A stretch of DNA of 64,000 nt from Hyphomicrobium_A sp044507625 (GCA_044507625.1 JBIQJE010000005.1:124001-188000); one strand, 5' to 3'; shown: positions 26,240-35,980, counted from the stretch's first letter. The notes: generated by a model not told the origin, from the sequence alone. Numbers and translations: made by a program.

Positions 26240-27576
26240 ACGCAACGAGCAGCACTGCCAAACGCCCGGCCCGCGAGAGCAAGTCCGCGACGGCCACCGC
26301 TTTCATCAACGCGCGCATCGTCGATCCGGCGGCAAACCGGGACGAGCCGGGCGGGCTCGTGGTGCGCGAGGGGCTGATCGCCGATGTCGGGCCGCACCTG
26401 CGGCGCAATGCGCCGGAAGGCGTCAACGTCATCGACTGCAAGGGCCGCGTCCTCGCGCCGGGCCTCATCGATGCCCAGGTTTTCACCGGCGAGCCCGGCT
26501 TCGAGCACCGCGAGACCCTGAAGACCGCCAGCCACGCGGCGGCGGCAGGGGGCGTTACCACGATGGTGGTGATGCCCGAGACGAACCCCGTCATCGATCA
26601 GGTTGCGCTCGTCGATTTCATCCAGCGCCGCGCCCGAGACAACGCCATCGTGCACGTGCACACCATGGCGGCCATGACGAAGGGCCTCAAGGGCGAGGAG
26701 ATGACCGAGATCGGCCTTTTGAAGCGGGCCGGCGCCATCGCCTTCTCGAACGGAAAGACCTCGGTCGCGAACACGCGCGTGATGCGCAACGTGCTGCTCT
26801 ATGGACGCGACTTCGGCGCGCTCATCGTCCACCACACCGAAGACCCTTACCTCGCTTCCACCGGCGCGATGAACTCCGGCGAGATTGCCGCGCGGCTCGG
26901 TCTGCCGGGCACGCACAAGGCGTCCGAGACGATCATGCTCGAGCGCGATGTGCGACTCGTGGAAATGACGCGCGGGCGCTATCACGCCGCGACGATCTCG
27001 AGCGCGGAAAGCCTCGACGTGATCCGCGCCGCAAAGGCGCGCAACCTGCCCGTCACGTGCGGCGTCTCGATCAACCATCTGACGCTCAACGAGAACGACA
27101 TCGGCCCCTATCGGACCTTCTTCAAGATACGGCCGCCGCTGCGCTCGGACGATGATCGCGCGGCCATGGTGCGGGGCCTTGCGGCGGGCGATATCGACAT
27201 CATCGTTTCGAGCCACGATCCGCAGGATGCCGACGACAAGCGCCGACCGTTCGCGGAGGCAACCGACGGCGCGGTCGGGCTGGAAACGCTGCTGTCCGCG
27301 GCGCTGCGACTCTACCACTCCGGCGAGCTGCCGCTGATGAGTGTTCTGCGCGCGCTGACGATCAACCCGGCGAAGCTCCTGGGCCTGCACTCGGGCCGCC
27401 TTGCCAAGGGTGCCGTGGCCGACATCATCCTCTTCGATCCCGACGAGCCTTGGGTGGTCAACAAGGACACGCTGCGCTCGCGCTCGAAGAACTCGCCGTT
27501 CGACGAGAGCAAGATGCAGGGGCGCGTGCTGCGTACGCTCGTGGCGGGCGAGACGGTCTATCAGTACGCGCCATAG
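26236..27576 (+). CDS. pyrC: Dihydroorotase-like protein without HxH metal motif (PyrC' type)
   Basis: 446-residue amidohydrolase of the class I dihydroorotase family. The zinc-binding HxH after strand 1 is missing: APGLIDAQVFTGEPG has Q81-V-F83 where DxHxHxREPG is expected. The usual DHAPH segment reads SSHDPQD (325-331). Other family blocks remain (ETLKTASHAAAAGGVTT; INHLTLNENDIGPYRTFFKIRPPLR; GLETLLSAAL). In Pseudomonas, PyrC' proteins that lack the metal site are inactive and hold ATCase in a complex. The 4-bp overlap with pyrB supports the same role here, in which case a true dihydroorotase should be encoded elsewhere. No zinc-site replacement is obvious to me. Confidence 0.93.
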   Translation: MNATSSTAKRPARESKSATATAFINARIVDPAANRDEPGGLVVREGLIADVGPHLRRNAPEGVNVIDCKGRVLAPGLIDAQVFTGEPGFEHRETLKTASHAAAAGGVTTMVVMPETNPVIDQVALVDFIQRRARDNAIVHVHTMAAMTKGLKGEEMTEIGLLKRAGAIAFSNGKTSVANTRVMRNVLLYGRDFGALIVHHTEDPYLASTGAMNSGEIAARLGLPGTHKASETIMLERDVRLVEMTRGRYHAATISSAESLDVIRAAKARNLPVTCGVSINHLTLNENDIGPYRTFFKIRPPLRSDDDRAAMVRGLAAGDIDIIVSSHDPQDADDKRRPFAEATDGAVGLETLLSAALRLYHSGELPLMSVLRALTINPAKLLGLHSGRLAKGAVADIILFDPDEPWVVNKDTLRSRSKNSPFDESKMQGRVLRTLVAGETVYQYAP

Positions 27577-27919
27577 CGGATTGGTGGCACGGGCCGTGCG
27601 CGCTCGGCTCGCCCGTCATATCGGATCGCCGATCCCTTTCAGATCGCCGACGACCCGGTTCGCTCCGGCGGACCGCGCCTGCTCTCCAGCGATGCGCCGC
27701 TCGACGCCTACGGCATTCTTTTATTGAATCACCGGTGAAATCGCCGCTTCTGTCGGGCCGCGCCCCCAGGGGAAGGCGGTTCGGCGCTTCCCGAGACATG
27801 ATTTCGCAGCCGGTTGCCGCACCTGGCACAGCCACGCGCGCCGGTTGCGGGCGCTACCACCAACAAGTACGCTGCGCCGCCGTGGAGAACAGGTTTCCAC
27901 GGAGGACACTCGCGCGCCC
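27577..27919. other. Intergenic stretch without a supported gene
   Basis: 343 bp between pyrC and plsY. Short frames run through it on both strands, but none has a ribosome site or a recognisable product. The frame continuous with plsY extends back to 27845, yet those residues look non-coding. There is a GGAGG at 27901-27905, 14 bases before the plsY ATG, which is rather far. No terminator hairpin seen. Confidence 0.5.
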
Positions 27920-28537
27920 ATGGAAGCATTTCTAAATCCGCACACGCTGCTTGCCGTGGCCGCAGGCTATCTCCTCGGCTCGATACCGTTCGGCCTGCTG
28001 CTGACGCGCGTGGCCGGGTTGGGCGACGTGCGCAACATTGGCTCCGGCAACATCGGAGCAACGAACGTGCTGCGCACCGGCCATAAAGGGCTCGCGGCTC
28101 TCACGCTGGTGCTCGACGCACTGAAAGGCACCGCCGCCGTACTCGTCGGCCATTGGATTGGCGCCTTCGGCGGCGTTGCAATTCTCGCTTCGCTGCTTGC
28201 GGGCCTCGCGGCCTTCCTGGGGCACATCTTCCCGGTGTGGCTCGGCTTCCGCGGCGGCAAGGGCGTCGCCACCTACATCGGCGTGCTGCTGGGGATCGAC
28301 TGGCGCGCGGCCCTCGGCTTCTGCGCCGTCTGGCTGCTGGTTGCCGCCTTGACGCGCTATTCCTCGCTGTCGGCGCTCGTTGCCGCGCTTGCGGTGCCCG
28401 TCGGTCTTCTGGCGATCGGTGAGAGTGCCACGGGGGTGCTCGCAGCCGCGCTCTCGCTGATGCTGATCTACAAACACCGCGCCAACATCCGTAGGCTTGC
28501 CGCCGGGCAAGAACCGCGCATCGGCGCGAAGGCATGA
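27920..28537 (+). CDS. plsY: Glycerol-3-phosphate acyltransferase (acyl-phosphate dependent)
   Basis: 205-residue inner-membrane enzyme that acylates glycerol-3-phosphate from acyl phosphate, the first step of phospholipid synthesis with PlsX. Five membrane helices and the three PlsY loops are visible: GDVRNIGSGNIGATNVLRTGH, FLGHIFPVWLGFRGGKGVATYIGV, and RHRANIRRL-type KHRANIRRLAAGQEP at the C-terminus. The start ATG at 27920 matches family length, though its ribosome site (GGAGG) is unusually distant. Confidence 0.96.
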   Translation: MEAFLNPHTLLAVAAGYLLGSIPFGLLLTRVAGLGDVRNIGSGNIGATNVLRTGHKGLAALTLVLDALKGTAAVLVGHWIGAFGGVAILASLLAGLAAFLGHIFPVWLGFRGGKGVATYIGVLLGIDWRAALGFCAVWLLVAALTRYSSLSALVAALAVPVGLLAIGESATGVLAAALSLMLIYKHRANIRRLAAGQEPRIGAKA

Positions 28538-28575
28538 CTATGCCTGCGACGATGGCCGACGAGCTCTAGCGCGCC

Positions 28576-29700
28576 ATGGACAGCAGCGAACGCCTCGCCG
28601 CCCTGCGGCTCGCCCGTTCCGAGAATGTCGGCCCCGTTACCTTCCGTGAGTTGCTCCGCCACTGCGGCAGCGCCGAGGCGGCGCTCGAACAATTGCCGGA
28701 GCTTTCGCGCCGCGGCGGCTACCGCGCGAACGTCCGCATCTGCCCGCGCGCCGACGCCGAGGCCGAATTGGGACGCGCGCAGGATTTCGGCGCGCGGGTG
28801 CTCATCGTCGGCGAGCGGGACTACCCGACAGCGCTCGCGGCGCTCGAAGCGCCGCCGCCCGTCATCTACGCGAAGGGCGATGCAGGGCTGCTGCAGCGCC
28901 ATTGCCTCGCCATCGTCGGGGCGCGGGCGTGCTCGGCGGCCGGCATCAAGCTCGGCAAGCATTTTGCCACCGCGATCGGCCGCGGCGGCTTCGTCATCGT
29001 CTCGGGACTCGCGCGCGGCATCGATGCGGCGGCCCATGCGGCGGCGCTGGAAACGGGGACGGTCGCGGTGCTCGGCGGCGGCCTCGACATCGTCTACCCG
29101 CCGGAGCACGACCAGATGCAGCGCACGATCGGCGAGCGCGGATGCCTCGTCGCTGAAATGCCGTTCGGGTTCACGCCGCGGGCGCAATCGTTTCCACGGC
29201 GGAATCGAATCATCTCCGGGCTGTCGCTCGGCGTTCTCGTCGTGGAAGCCGCTCGCCGCTCCGGCAGCCTCGTCACTGCGCGCCTTGCCGCCGAGCAGGG
29301 ACGGGAGGTCTTCGCCGTTCCCGGCCACCCGCTCGATCCGCGCGCCGAGGGGACGAACCGCCTTCTGAAATCGGGCGCGACTTTCGTCACCGAGCCGGAC
29401 GATGTGCTTTCCGCGCTCGCGCCTTTGACCCGCCAGCCGCCTCGGGGGCTACGGGAGGATCCGGAACTGGAGGTCCCAGGCGCACGCCCGGCGCCGCCGA
29501 ACCTCACGGATGACGACCGAGGGCGCGTGCTGTCCGCCCTCGGTCCTGCTCCCATCGATATCGATAGCCTTGTACGCAGCACTGGACTATCTACCCGCTG
29601 CGTGCAGGTCGCCCTGCTCGAACTCGCCCTTGCCCGCCGAATCGAACGGCACGGCGGCGGGCTCATTTCTTTGGGGATGGGAGACCTGTCGGTCCTGTAG
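28576..29700 (+). CDS. dprA: DNA processing protein, RecA loader
   Basis: 374 residues. A short helix-hairpin-helix-like N-terminus (RLARSENVGPVTFRELLRH) is followed by the Rossmann-fold DprA domain (CLAIVGARACSAAG, VSGLARGIDAAAHAAAL, VLGGGLDIVYPPEH, FPRRNRIISGLSLGVLVVEAARRSGSL) and a C-terminal winged helix (LSALGPAPIDIDSLVRSTGLSTRCVQVALLELALARRIER). DprA protects incoming single strands and loads RecA during transformation, but is widely kept in non-competent bacteria. It is located 38 bp after plsY and may be co-transcribed. Confidence 0.96.
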   Translation: MDSSERLAALRLARSENVGPVTFRELLRHCGSAEAALEQLPELSRRGGYRANVRICPRADAEAELGRAQDFGARVLIVGERDYPTALAALEAPPPVIYAKGDAGLLQRHCLAIVGARACSAAGIKLGKHFATAIGRGGFVIVSGLARGIDAAAHAAALETGTVAVLGGGLDIVYPPEHDQMQRTIGERGCLVAEMPFGFTPRAQSFPRRNRIISGLSLGVLVVEAARRSGSLVTARLAAEQGREVFAVPGHPLDPRAEGTNRLLKSGATFVTEPDDVLSALAPLTRQPPRGLREDPELEVPGARPAPPNLTDDDRGRVLSALGPAPIDIDSLVRSTGLSTRCVQVALLELALARRIERHGGGLISLGMGDLSVL

Positions 29701-29787
29701 ACCCGTTATCGCAACGGGTTCGGGGGCCGCCGCACATCGGATTACGATGTATATGGGACATGCCGATCCGGCAATTGCCCGGTGCTT

Positions 29788-30024
29788 TTAGGAGTGACGC
29801 GCCGCGTTACGCTGGATATTAGCCTCGGTGAGGGCCGCTGCGAGAATGGCAGCGAGGGTTTTATGGCCGGAGCGATCGGCCAGGTCTTTCAGCTCGGAAA
29901 TCAGACCGCAAAGGTAGTCGAGGCTCTCACATCCCCGCACGGGGTCCCTTGTGTTTTTCTCAATTCCGTTCGCCTTTTCTGGCACAGCCATCCCCACGCT
30001 TGCCCCATCCTTTTCGACAATCAT
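29788..30024 (-). CDS. Small protein of unknown function
   Basis: About 78 residues from the ATG at 30022-30024, or 67 from an ATG at 29989-29991. The C-terminal half is a probable amphipathic helix pair (LDYLCGLISELKDLADRSGHKTLAAILAAALTEANIQ), with the leucine/alanine spacing of a small helical dimer. The N-terminal part is polar and poorly ordered. It is the only gene on the minus strand between dprA and topA. No ribosome site is convincing, so the start is uncertain. The regular helix pattern favours a real gene. Confidence 0.55.
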   Translation of the reverse strand: MIVEKDGASVGMAVPEKANGIEKNTRDPVRGCESLDYLCGLISELKDLADRSGHKTLAAILAAALTEANIQRNAARHS

Positions 30025-30230
30025 AGATAGCGGCTCAATAACATTCACAATCTCTGATAGCAAGGCCTAGATACGGTGTGCGGTGGCTCGGCGTTTGACA
30101 CCGCCACATTCCTCTCCCATCTTCCCGGGCCGAAACGGACGCCGAACAGCGCCGGATGCCTTATCTGCGGGCCCGCGGCCGGTTCTCCCCCATTTCCTCG
30201 CGGCGCCACGCCAGACTTGAAAGTCCTTAG

Positions 30231-32990
30231 ATGAATGTCCTCATCGTAGAATCGGCTGCCAAAGCCAAGACGATCAATAAATATCTAGGCAGCAGTTATA
30301 AGGTCATTCCGTCGTTCGGTCATGTGCGCGACCTGCCGGCGAAGAACGGCTCGGTCGAGCCCGACAAAGATTTTGAAATGCACTGGGACATCGATTCCAA
30401 GTCTCAGAAAATCATCAAAGAAATTGCCGATGCGGTCAAAAAGGCCGACAAGCTCATCCTCGCTACCGACCCCGATCGCGAGGGTGAGGCCATATCCTGG
30501 CACATCCTGCAGATCCTAGAACAAAAAAAGGCGCTCAAGAAGGGCATCGAGATCGAGCGCGTCGCGTTCAACGCGGTGACGAAGCAGGCGATTCTCGCGG
30601 CACTGGCGGAACCTCGCAAGATCGATACGCCGCTGGTCTCGGCCTATCTTGCCCGCCGGGCGCTCGACTATCTCGTCGGCTTCACGCTCTCGCCGGTGCT
30701 CTGGCGCAAGCTACCGGGCGCGCGGTCCGCCGGCCGCGTGCAGTCGGTTGCCCTGCGGCTCGTGTGCGATCGCGAGCGGGAGATCGAGGTCTTCAGAACC
30801 GATGAGTACTGGACCATCGATGCCGTTATGGCGACGGACAAGGGTGATCAGTTCCCCGCACGGCTCAACGCCATCAACGGGGAGACGCTGAAGAAGCTCG
30901 ACATCAAGACGGGCGCCGAGGCGAACGCCATCAAGGCCGCCATCGAGAACGGCGACTTCCGCATCGTTTCGGTGGATAAGAAGGGGGTGAAGCGCAACCC
31001 CTATGCGCCGTTCGCCACCTCGACGCTGCAGATGGATGCTTCGCGCAAACTCGGCTTTTCCGCCAAGCACACGATGCAGGTCGCCCAGCGCCTCTATGAG
31101 GGTGTCGACATCGGCGGCGAGACGGTCGGCCTCATCACCTATATGCGAACGGACGGCGTCACCATCGTTCCCGAGGCGATCAGTGCCATTCGCGGGTTGA
31201 TCGCGCGGGAGTACTCGCAGAAATACGTCGCTCCGTTCGTCCGCGAATATAAGACGAAAGCGAAGAACGCCCAGGAGGCGCACGAGGCCATCCGCCCGAC
31301 GGATGTCTCGCGCCGGCCGCAGGATGTGGCGAAGTATCTGGAGCGCGACCAGGCACGGCTTTACGAACTCGTCTGGAAGCGCGCGGTCGCCAGCCAGATG
31401 GCATCCGCGGAGGTCGAGCAGACCACGGCCGACATCGAAGTGAAGGGCCGCGACGGCAAGAACTACACGCTGCGCGCCACGGGCTCGGTCATCCAGTTCG
31501 AAGGCTTTCTCAAGGTTTACGAGGAAGGCCGCGACGAGCGCATCCATGCCGCCAAGGGCAAGGACGACGCACCGGGCGATGAGGACGACACCAGCCGCCG
31601 TCTGCCCGCGCTCGCCAAGGGCGACAAGGTCACGGATCGCTCCGTCGACGCGGAGCAGCATTTCACGCAGCCACCGCCGCGCTATTCGGAAGCAACGCTC
31701 GTCAAGAAGATGGAGGAGCTCGGCATCGGCCGGCCATCCACCTACGCCTCGACGCTCGCGGTGCTGCAGGAGCGCGAGTACGTTCGCGTCGACAAGAAGC
31801 GGCTCATTCCCGAGGATAAGGGCCGGCTCGTCATTGCCTTCCTCGAAGGCTTCTTCAAACGCTACGTCGAGTACGATTTCACCGCCGATCTCGAGGACAA
31901 GCTCGACTTGATCTCGGACGGCCAGCTCGTGTGGAAAGACGTGTTGCGCGATTTCTGGCGTGAGTTCACCGGCTCTGTCGATGAGATCAAGGATCTGCGC
32001 GTCGGCGAAGTACTCGAGGCGCTGAACGAGATTCTCGGGCCCCACATCTTCCCGCCGCGCGAAGACGGCTCCGACCCGCGCAGCTGTCCTTCGTGCAAGA
32101 CGGGCCGGCTGAGCCTCAAGATTTCCGGCAAGTACGGCGCCTTCATCGGCTGCGGAAACTATCCGGAGTGCCGCTATACGCGCCAGCTCAGCGATGTCGC
32201 CGGCAATGGCGATCCGGATGCCGCGGGCCCGGATGGAAAGCTGCTCGGCTATGATCCGGACACGGGACTTGCCGTGACGCTGCGCTCGGGCCGTTTCGGT
32301 CCCTACCTGCAGCTCGGTGAAGGCAGCGAGGACGAGAAGCCGCGGCGCTCCAGCATTCCAAAGGGTGTCGATGCCGGTTCGGTCGATCTCGAATACGCGC
32401 TGAAGCTGCTGTCGCTGCCGCGCGAGGTGGGACTGCATCCGGAAACGGGCAAGATGATCACGGCGGGCCTTGGCCGCTATGGACCCTTCGTGCTCCACGA
32501 CGGCATGTATGCGAATGTCGAGAGCATCGAGGAGGTGTTCTCGATCGGCATCAATCGCGCCGTGGCTCTCATCGCGGAGAAGGCTGCCGGCGGCAAAGGC
32601 CGCTTCCAGCGCGCCAAGCCGGCGGTGCTGAAAGACCTCGGCGAGCATCCCGACGGCGGCGGCAAAATCGAGGTGCTGTCGGGACGCTATGGCCCCTACG
32701 TGAAGCACGGATCGGTCAACGCGACGATCCCCAAGGGCAAGGACCCGGCGACGCTGACCGTTGCCGAGGCCGTTGACCTTATCGCCGAGCGCGCCGCGAA
32801 GGGTCCGTCGAAAAAGAAAAAGCCTGTGCGCAAAGCGGCGGCCAAGGAGGCCGACGACGCCAAGCCCGCGGCAAAGGCCAGCAAATCGACTAAAGCTAAG
32901 CCTTCGAAGGGGACGACTTCGAAGGCAGCCAAGCCTGCGAAAGCACGAACCTCCAAGGCGAAAGCTGCAGTCGCGGACGCGGACAGCTGA
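30231..32990 (+). CDS. topA: DNA topoisomerase I
   Basis: 919 residues. Type IA topoisomerase that relaxes negative supercoils. Toprim domain at the N-terminus (MNVLIVESAAKAKTINKYLG; ATDPDREGEAISWH), the active-site tyrosine in GLITYMRTDG, and a single four-cysteine zinc ribbon (CPSCKTGRL ... CGNYPEC). These are followed by repeated C-terminal modules of the GRYGPFVLHDG/GRYGPYVKHG type. It ends in a Lys/Ala-rich tail of about 60 residues starting KKKKPVRKAAAKEA, common in alphaproteobacteria. Preceded by about 165 bp without genes, then followed by rnr after 31 bp. Confidence 0.98.
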   Translation: MNVLIVESAAKAKTINKYLGSSYKVIPSFGHVRDLPAKNGSVEPDKDFEMHWDIDSKSQKIIKEIADAVKKADKLILATDPDREGEAISWHILQILEQKKALKKGIEIERVAFNAVTKQAILAALAEPRKIDTPLVSAYLARRALDYLVGFTLSPVLWRKLPGARSAGRVQSVALRLVCDREREIEVFRTDEYWTIDAVMATDKGDQFPARLNAINGETLKKLDIKTGAEANAIKAAIENGDFRIVSVDKKGVKRNPYAPFATSTLQMDASRKLGFSAKHTMQVAQRLYEGVDIGGETVGLITYMRTDGVTIVPEAISAIRGLIAREYSQKYVAPFVREYKTKAKNAQEAHEAIRPTDVSRRPQDVAKYLERDQARLYELVWKRAVASQMASAEVEQTTADIEVKGRDGKNYTLRATGSVIQFEGFLKVYEEGRDERIHAAKGKDDAPGDEDDTSRRLPALAKGDKVTDRSVDAEQHFTQPPPRYSEATLVKKMEELGIGRPSTYASTLAVLQEREYVRVDKKRLIPEDKGRLVIAFLEGFFKRYVEYDFTADLEDKLDLISDGQLVWKDVLRDFWREFTGSVDEIKDLRVGEVLEALNEILGPHIFPPREDGSDPRSCPSCKTGRLSLKISGKYGAFIGCGNYPECRYTRQLSDVAGNGDPDAAGPDGKLLGYDPDTGLAVTLRSGRFGPYLQLGEGSEDEKPRRSSIPKGVDAGSVDLEYALKLLSLPREVGLHPETGKMITAGLGRYGPFVLHDGMYANVESIEEVFSIGINRAVALIAEKAAGGKGRFQRAKPAVLKDLGEHPDGGGKIEVLSGRYGPYVKHGSVNATIPKGKDPATLTVAEAVDLIAERAAKGPSKKKKPVRKAAAKEADDAKPAAKASKSTKAKPSKGTTSKAAKPAKARTSKAKAAVADADS

Positions 32991-33021
32991 TCCGCATGAT
33001 CCCACCCCGGGCAAGCTGACC

Positions 33022-35301
33022 ATGCCACGCAAACCGAAGGGCAACAGAAGCGGGCCCCCTCAGCGTGGCGGTCTTCCCGGCAGGGAGGAAATCCTCAACT
33101 ACATCCGTTCTTCGCCGGGCAAAGTCGGCAAGCGCGAGATCGCGCGTGCCTTCGGCATCAAGGGCGGGGACCGCCTCGAACTCAACAACCTGCTCGCGGG
33201 CATGTCGGAGGACGGCACGCTATCGAGCGACCGCAAGCATCTGCGCCGCAAGGGCAGTCTGCCCGCGGTGACGGTGCTGGAAGTGACCGGGCGCGACGAT
33301 GACGGCGATCTCGTCGCCCGCCCGGCCGTCTGGGAAGAGGAAGGCGAGGCACCGCTGGTGCTGATCGCGCCGCGCTCGGCGCGGGGCCCCGAAATCGACA
33401 TCGAGGCGAATATCGGCGTCGGCGACCGAGTGCTCGCGCGCATCAGCGAGTTCTCCGAACCTGACGGGGAGTATCGCTTCCAGGCATTCCCCATCAAGCG
33501 GCTGCCGCGCGAAAAGCGGCGCCTCATCGGCATCTATCGTGCAAGCAAGCGTGGCGGCGGCACGATCGAGCCGATCGACCGCAAGCAGCTGCGCTCATGG
33601 TCGGTCCGCGGCGGCGATGAAGGCGATGCCAAAGACGGCGATCTCGTGCGGTTCGACCTTCCGCGCAAGGGCCGGCTGCACATACCGCAGGCGCGCATCC
33701 TGGAGGCGCTCGGCAACCCCGACGATCAGCGCCAGATCAGCCTCATCGCGGTGCACGCGCACGGCATTCCCGACGACTTCCCCGAAGGCGTCATCGCGGA
33801 AGCGGAGAGCCTGGGTGAGCCGACGCTGTCAGGGCGCACCGATCTGCGCAGCGTGCCGCTCGTCACGATCGACCCGCCCGACGCGCGCGACCATGACGAT
33901 GCCGTCTATGCCGAACCGGACACGGATGCGGCAAATCCCGGCGGCTGGATCGTGCTGGTTGCGATCGCGGACGTCTCTCACTTCGTCCGGCCCGGCTCGC
34001 GTCTCGACCGCGAGGCGCAGCTGCGCGGCAACTCGGTCTACTTTCCCGACCGCGTCGTGCCCATGCTGCCGGAGCGCATCTCCAATGATCTGTGCTCGCT
34101 GCGCGAAGGGGAGAACCGCGCGTGCCTTGCCGTACGCATGGTGTTCGACAAGGACGGCGGCAAGCGCAGCCACACCTTCATGCGCGCCATCATGCGCTCG
34201 GCTGCGAAGCTCAGCTATCAGGAAGCGCAGGCGGCCATCGACGGACGCCCGTCCGACAAGGCAGGTCCGCTGCTGGAGCGCGTGCTGCGTCCGCTGTGGA
34301 GCGCCTATGGCGCGCTTGCGGCGGCGCGCGACAAGCGCGGTCCGCTCGATCTCGACGTGCCCGAGCGGAAGATCCTGCTGGACGAGAAAGGCCACGTGAA
34401 GGACGTGGTCACACCCGAACTGCTAACCGCGCACCGGCTCATCGAAGAATTCATGATCCAGGCGAACGTCGCTGCCGCCGAAACCTTGGAGCAGCGGAAG
34501 ACGCCGGTCGTCTACCGAATCCACGATCAGCCCTCGAAGGAGAAGCTTGCGAGCCTGCGCGATTTCCTCGACACCATCGGCATGAAGCTGCCGCAGGCGT
34601 CCAGCCTCAAGGCTGCGAACTTCAACGGCATCCTGGAGCGCGCAAAGACGTTGCCGGTCGCCGATCTCGTCAACGAGGTGGTGCTGCGCAGCCAAAGCCA
34701 GGCCGAATACAATATCGACAACATCGGGCACTTCGGTCTCAATCTGCGCCGCTATGCGCACTTCACCTCGCCGATCCGCCGTTATGCAGATCTGCTCGTT
34801 CACCGCGCACTGGTGAAAGCGCAGCACCTCGGCGAGGGCGGTCTCGATGATATCGAGATCGGACGTCTGCGCGATATCGCACAGCAGATCTCCGATACCG
34901 AACGCCGCGCCATGGCGGCGGAGCGTGAAACCGCAGATCGCCTCATCGCCATGCATCTTGCCGACCGCATCGGCGCAAAGTTCGTCGGCCGCATCGCGGG
35001 CGTTACGCGCTCGGGACTGTTCGTGCGGCTCAAGGATACCGGCGCCGACGGCTTCGTGCCCGTCTCATCGCTTTCCAACGATTTTTACAATCACGTCGAG
35101 GCCGAGCATGCGCTCGTCGGCAAGCGCACCGGCGAGACCTTCCGGCTCGGCGATACGGTCGAGGTGCGCCTCATCGAGGCTGTCCCTTCGGCGGGCGCGC
35201 TGCGGTTCGAGATGTTAACCGAAGGCACGCGCGGACGCGTTGCCGCACCGCATGCGGGCGTGCGCTTCAAGAACACGCGTCCGCGCGGGCGCCGCAGGTG
35301 A
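33022..35301 (+). CDS. rnr: Ribonuclease R
   Basis: 759 residues. 3'-5' hydrolytic exoribonuclease that degrades structured RNA. An N-terminal winged-helix segment (REEILNYIRSSPGKVGKREIARAFGIKGGDRLELNNLL) precedes cold-shock domains, the RNB catalytic domain with its aspartate cluster (VTIDPPDARDHDDAVYAEPD), the YRIHDQPSKEKL and HFTSPIRRYADLLVHRAL signatures, and a C-terminal S1 domain (GRIAGVTRSGLFVRLKDTGADGFVPVSSL). A basic tail ends the protein. The ATG at 33022 follows topA by 31 bp, so the two may share a transcript. Confidence 0.97.
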   Translation: MPRKPKGNRSGPPQRGGLPGREEILNYIRSSPGKVGKREIARAFGIKGGDRLELNNLLAGMSEDGTLSSDRKHLRRKGSLPAVTVLEVTGRDDDGDLVARPAVWEEEGEAPLVLIAPRSARGPEIDIEANIGVGDRVLARISEFSEPDGEYRFQAFPIKRLPREKRRLIGIYRASKRGGGTIEPIDRKQLRSWSVRGGDEGDAKDGDLVRFDLPRKGRLHIPQARILEALGNPDDQRQISLIAVHAHGIPDDFPEGVIAEAESLGEPTLSGRTDLRSVPLVTIDPPDARDHDDAVYAEPDTDAANPGGWIVLVAIADVSHFVRPGSRLDREAQLRGNSVYFPDRVVPMLPERISNDLCSLREGENRACLAVRMVFDKDGGKRSHTFMRAIMRSAAKLSYQEAQAAIDGRPSDKAGPLLERVLRPLWSAYGALAAARDKRGPLDLDVPERKILLDEKGHVKDVVTPELLTAHRLIEEFMIQANVAAAETLEQRKTPVVYRIHDQPSKEKLASLRDFLDTIGMKLPQASSLKAANFNGILERAKTLPVADLVNEVVLRSQSQAEYNIDNIGHFGLNLRRYAHFTSPIRRYADLLVHRALVKAQHLGEGGLDDIEIGRLRDIAQQISDTERRAMAAERETADRLIAMHLADRIGAKFVGRIAGVTRSGLFVRLKDTGADGFVPVSSLSNDFYNHVEAEHALVGKRTGETFRLGDTVEVRLIEAVPSAGALRFEMLTEGTRGRVAAPHAGVRFKNTRPRGRRR

Positions 35302-35413
35302 TCTTGCGCCGATGCCGCGGCCATTCGTCTATTGACCCAGGTCAGCCCCGGGCCCACGTTCGTGTTGCCGCGGAGCCCATGAAGATGCTCCCGCGCGAGG
35401 CGAGGAAAGCCCG

Positions 35414-35872
35414 ATGACACAAACTCCAACGACATTCTCCGAGGCCACCGGACAGCGTGACTGGGTGCAAGCGGTGCGCCGCGGCGGCGCTGGAAAGTGC
35501 CCCTCGTGCGGCCGGGGAAACCTGTTCCGGCGCTATCTCAAGGTGGCCGACACCTGCCCTACGTGCTCGGAAGAACTGCACCACCATCGCGCGGACGACG
35601 CGCCGCCCTACTTCACCATCCTGATCGCCGGTCACTTCATCATCGCAGGGGTGATGATCGTCGAGGAGCAGCTCCAGCCGAGCTACTGGCTGCATCTTGC
35701 GATCTGGTTCCCGCTGACGATGGGCATGTGCCTTTGGATGCTGCCCCGCATCAAGGGGGCGCTCGTGGGCCTGCAGTGGGCGCTGCGCATGCACGGCTTT
35801 GGCGGTCGCGACAGCGTGGACCCGGCCGATCCCGCCCCTATCCCGGTTACCTCCAAAGAGGCGACATTTTAA
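35414..35872 (+). CDS. DUF983 family membrane protein with zinc ribbon
   Basis: 152 residues. A four-cysteine zinc ribbon at the N-terminus (CPSCGRGNLFRRYLKVADTCPTCSEEL) is followed by HHHRADDAPPYFTILIAGHFIIAG, two membrane helices and a cytoplasmic end. DUF983 proteins are widespread in alphaproteobacteria, near cytochrome oxidase assembly or rnr genes; their function is not established. GAGGAAAG lies upstream of the ATG. The gap to rnr is 112 bp. Confidence 0.9.
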   Translation: MTQTPTTFSEATGQRDWVQAVRRGGAGKCPSCGRGNLFRRYLKVADTCPTCSEELHHHRADDAPPYFTILIAGHFIIAGVMIVEEQLQPSYWLHLAIWFPLTMGMCLWMLPRIKGALVGLQWALRMHGFGGRDSVDPADPAPIPVTSKEATF

Positions 35873-35895
35873 GCATAGTGCGACGCGGCCCTTGC

Positions 35896-35923
35896 TTGAC
35901 AGCGGGGCCGCCGTGGCTATGTT
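35896..35923 (+). promoter_or_regulatory. Sigma-70-type promoter of rpmG
   Basis: TTGACA (35896-35901, perfect -35) and TATGTT (35918-35923) are separated by 16 bp. Transcription would begin near 35930, giving a leader of about 50 nt before the rpmG ATG at 35981. This is the best promoter match seen in the window. Confidence 0.7.
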
Positions 35924-35980
35924 GCCCGCTCTCCGCAGCCCGCGGACAGGTGCAAAAAGTTCCCCGAAGGTTTCCCCATC

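Noticed and set aside
25411..27390. 659-codon minus-strand frame opposite pyrB-pyrC
   Set aside because: No ribosome site, no recognisable domain, and fully overlapped by two real genes.
27458..27835. Minus-strand frame of 125 codons between pyrC and plsY
   Set aside because: It overlaps the end of pyrC, is rich in Arg and Ser as shadow frames are, and has no start signal.
35336..35414. TTGACC upstream of the DUF983 gene as a promoter
   Set aside because: The hexamer 17 bp downstream (CACGTT) is a poor -10 box; read-through from rnr explains expression as well.
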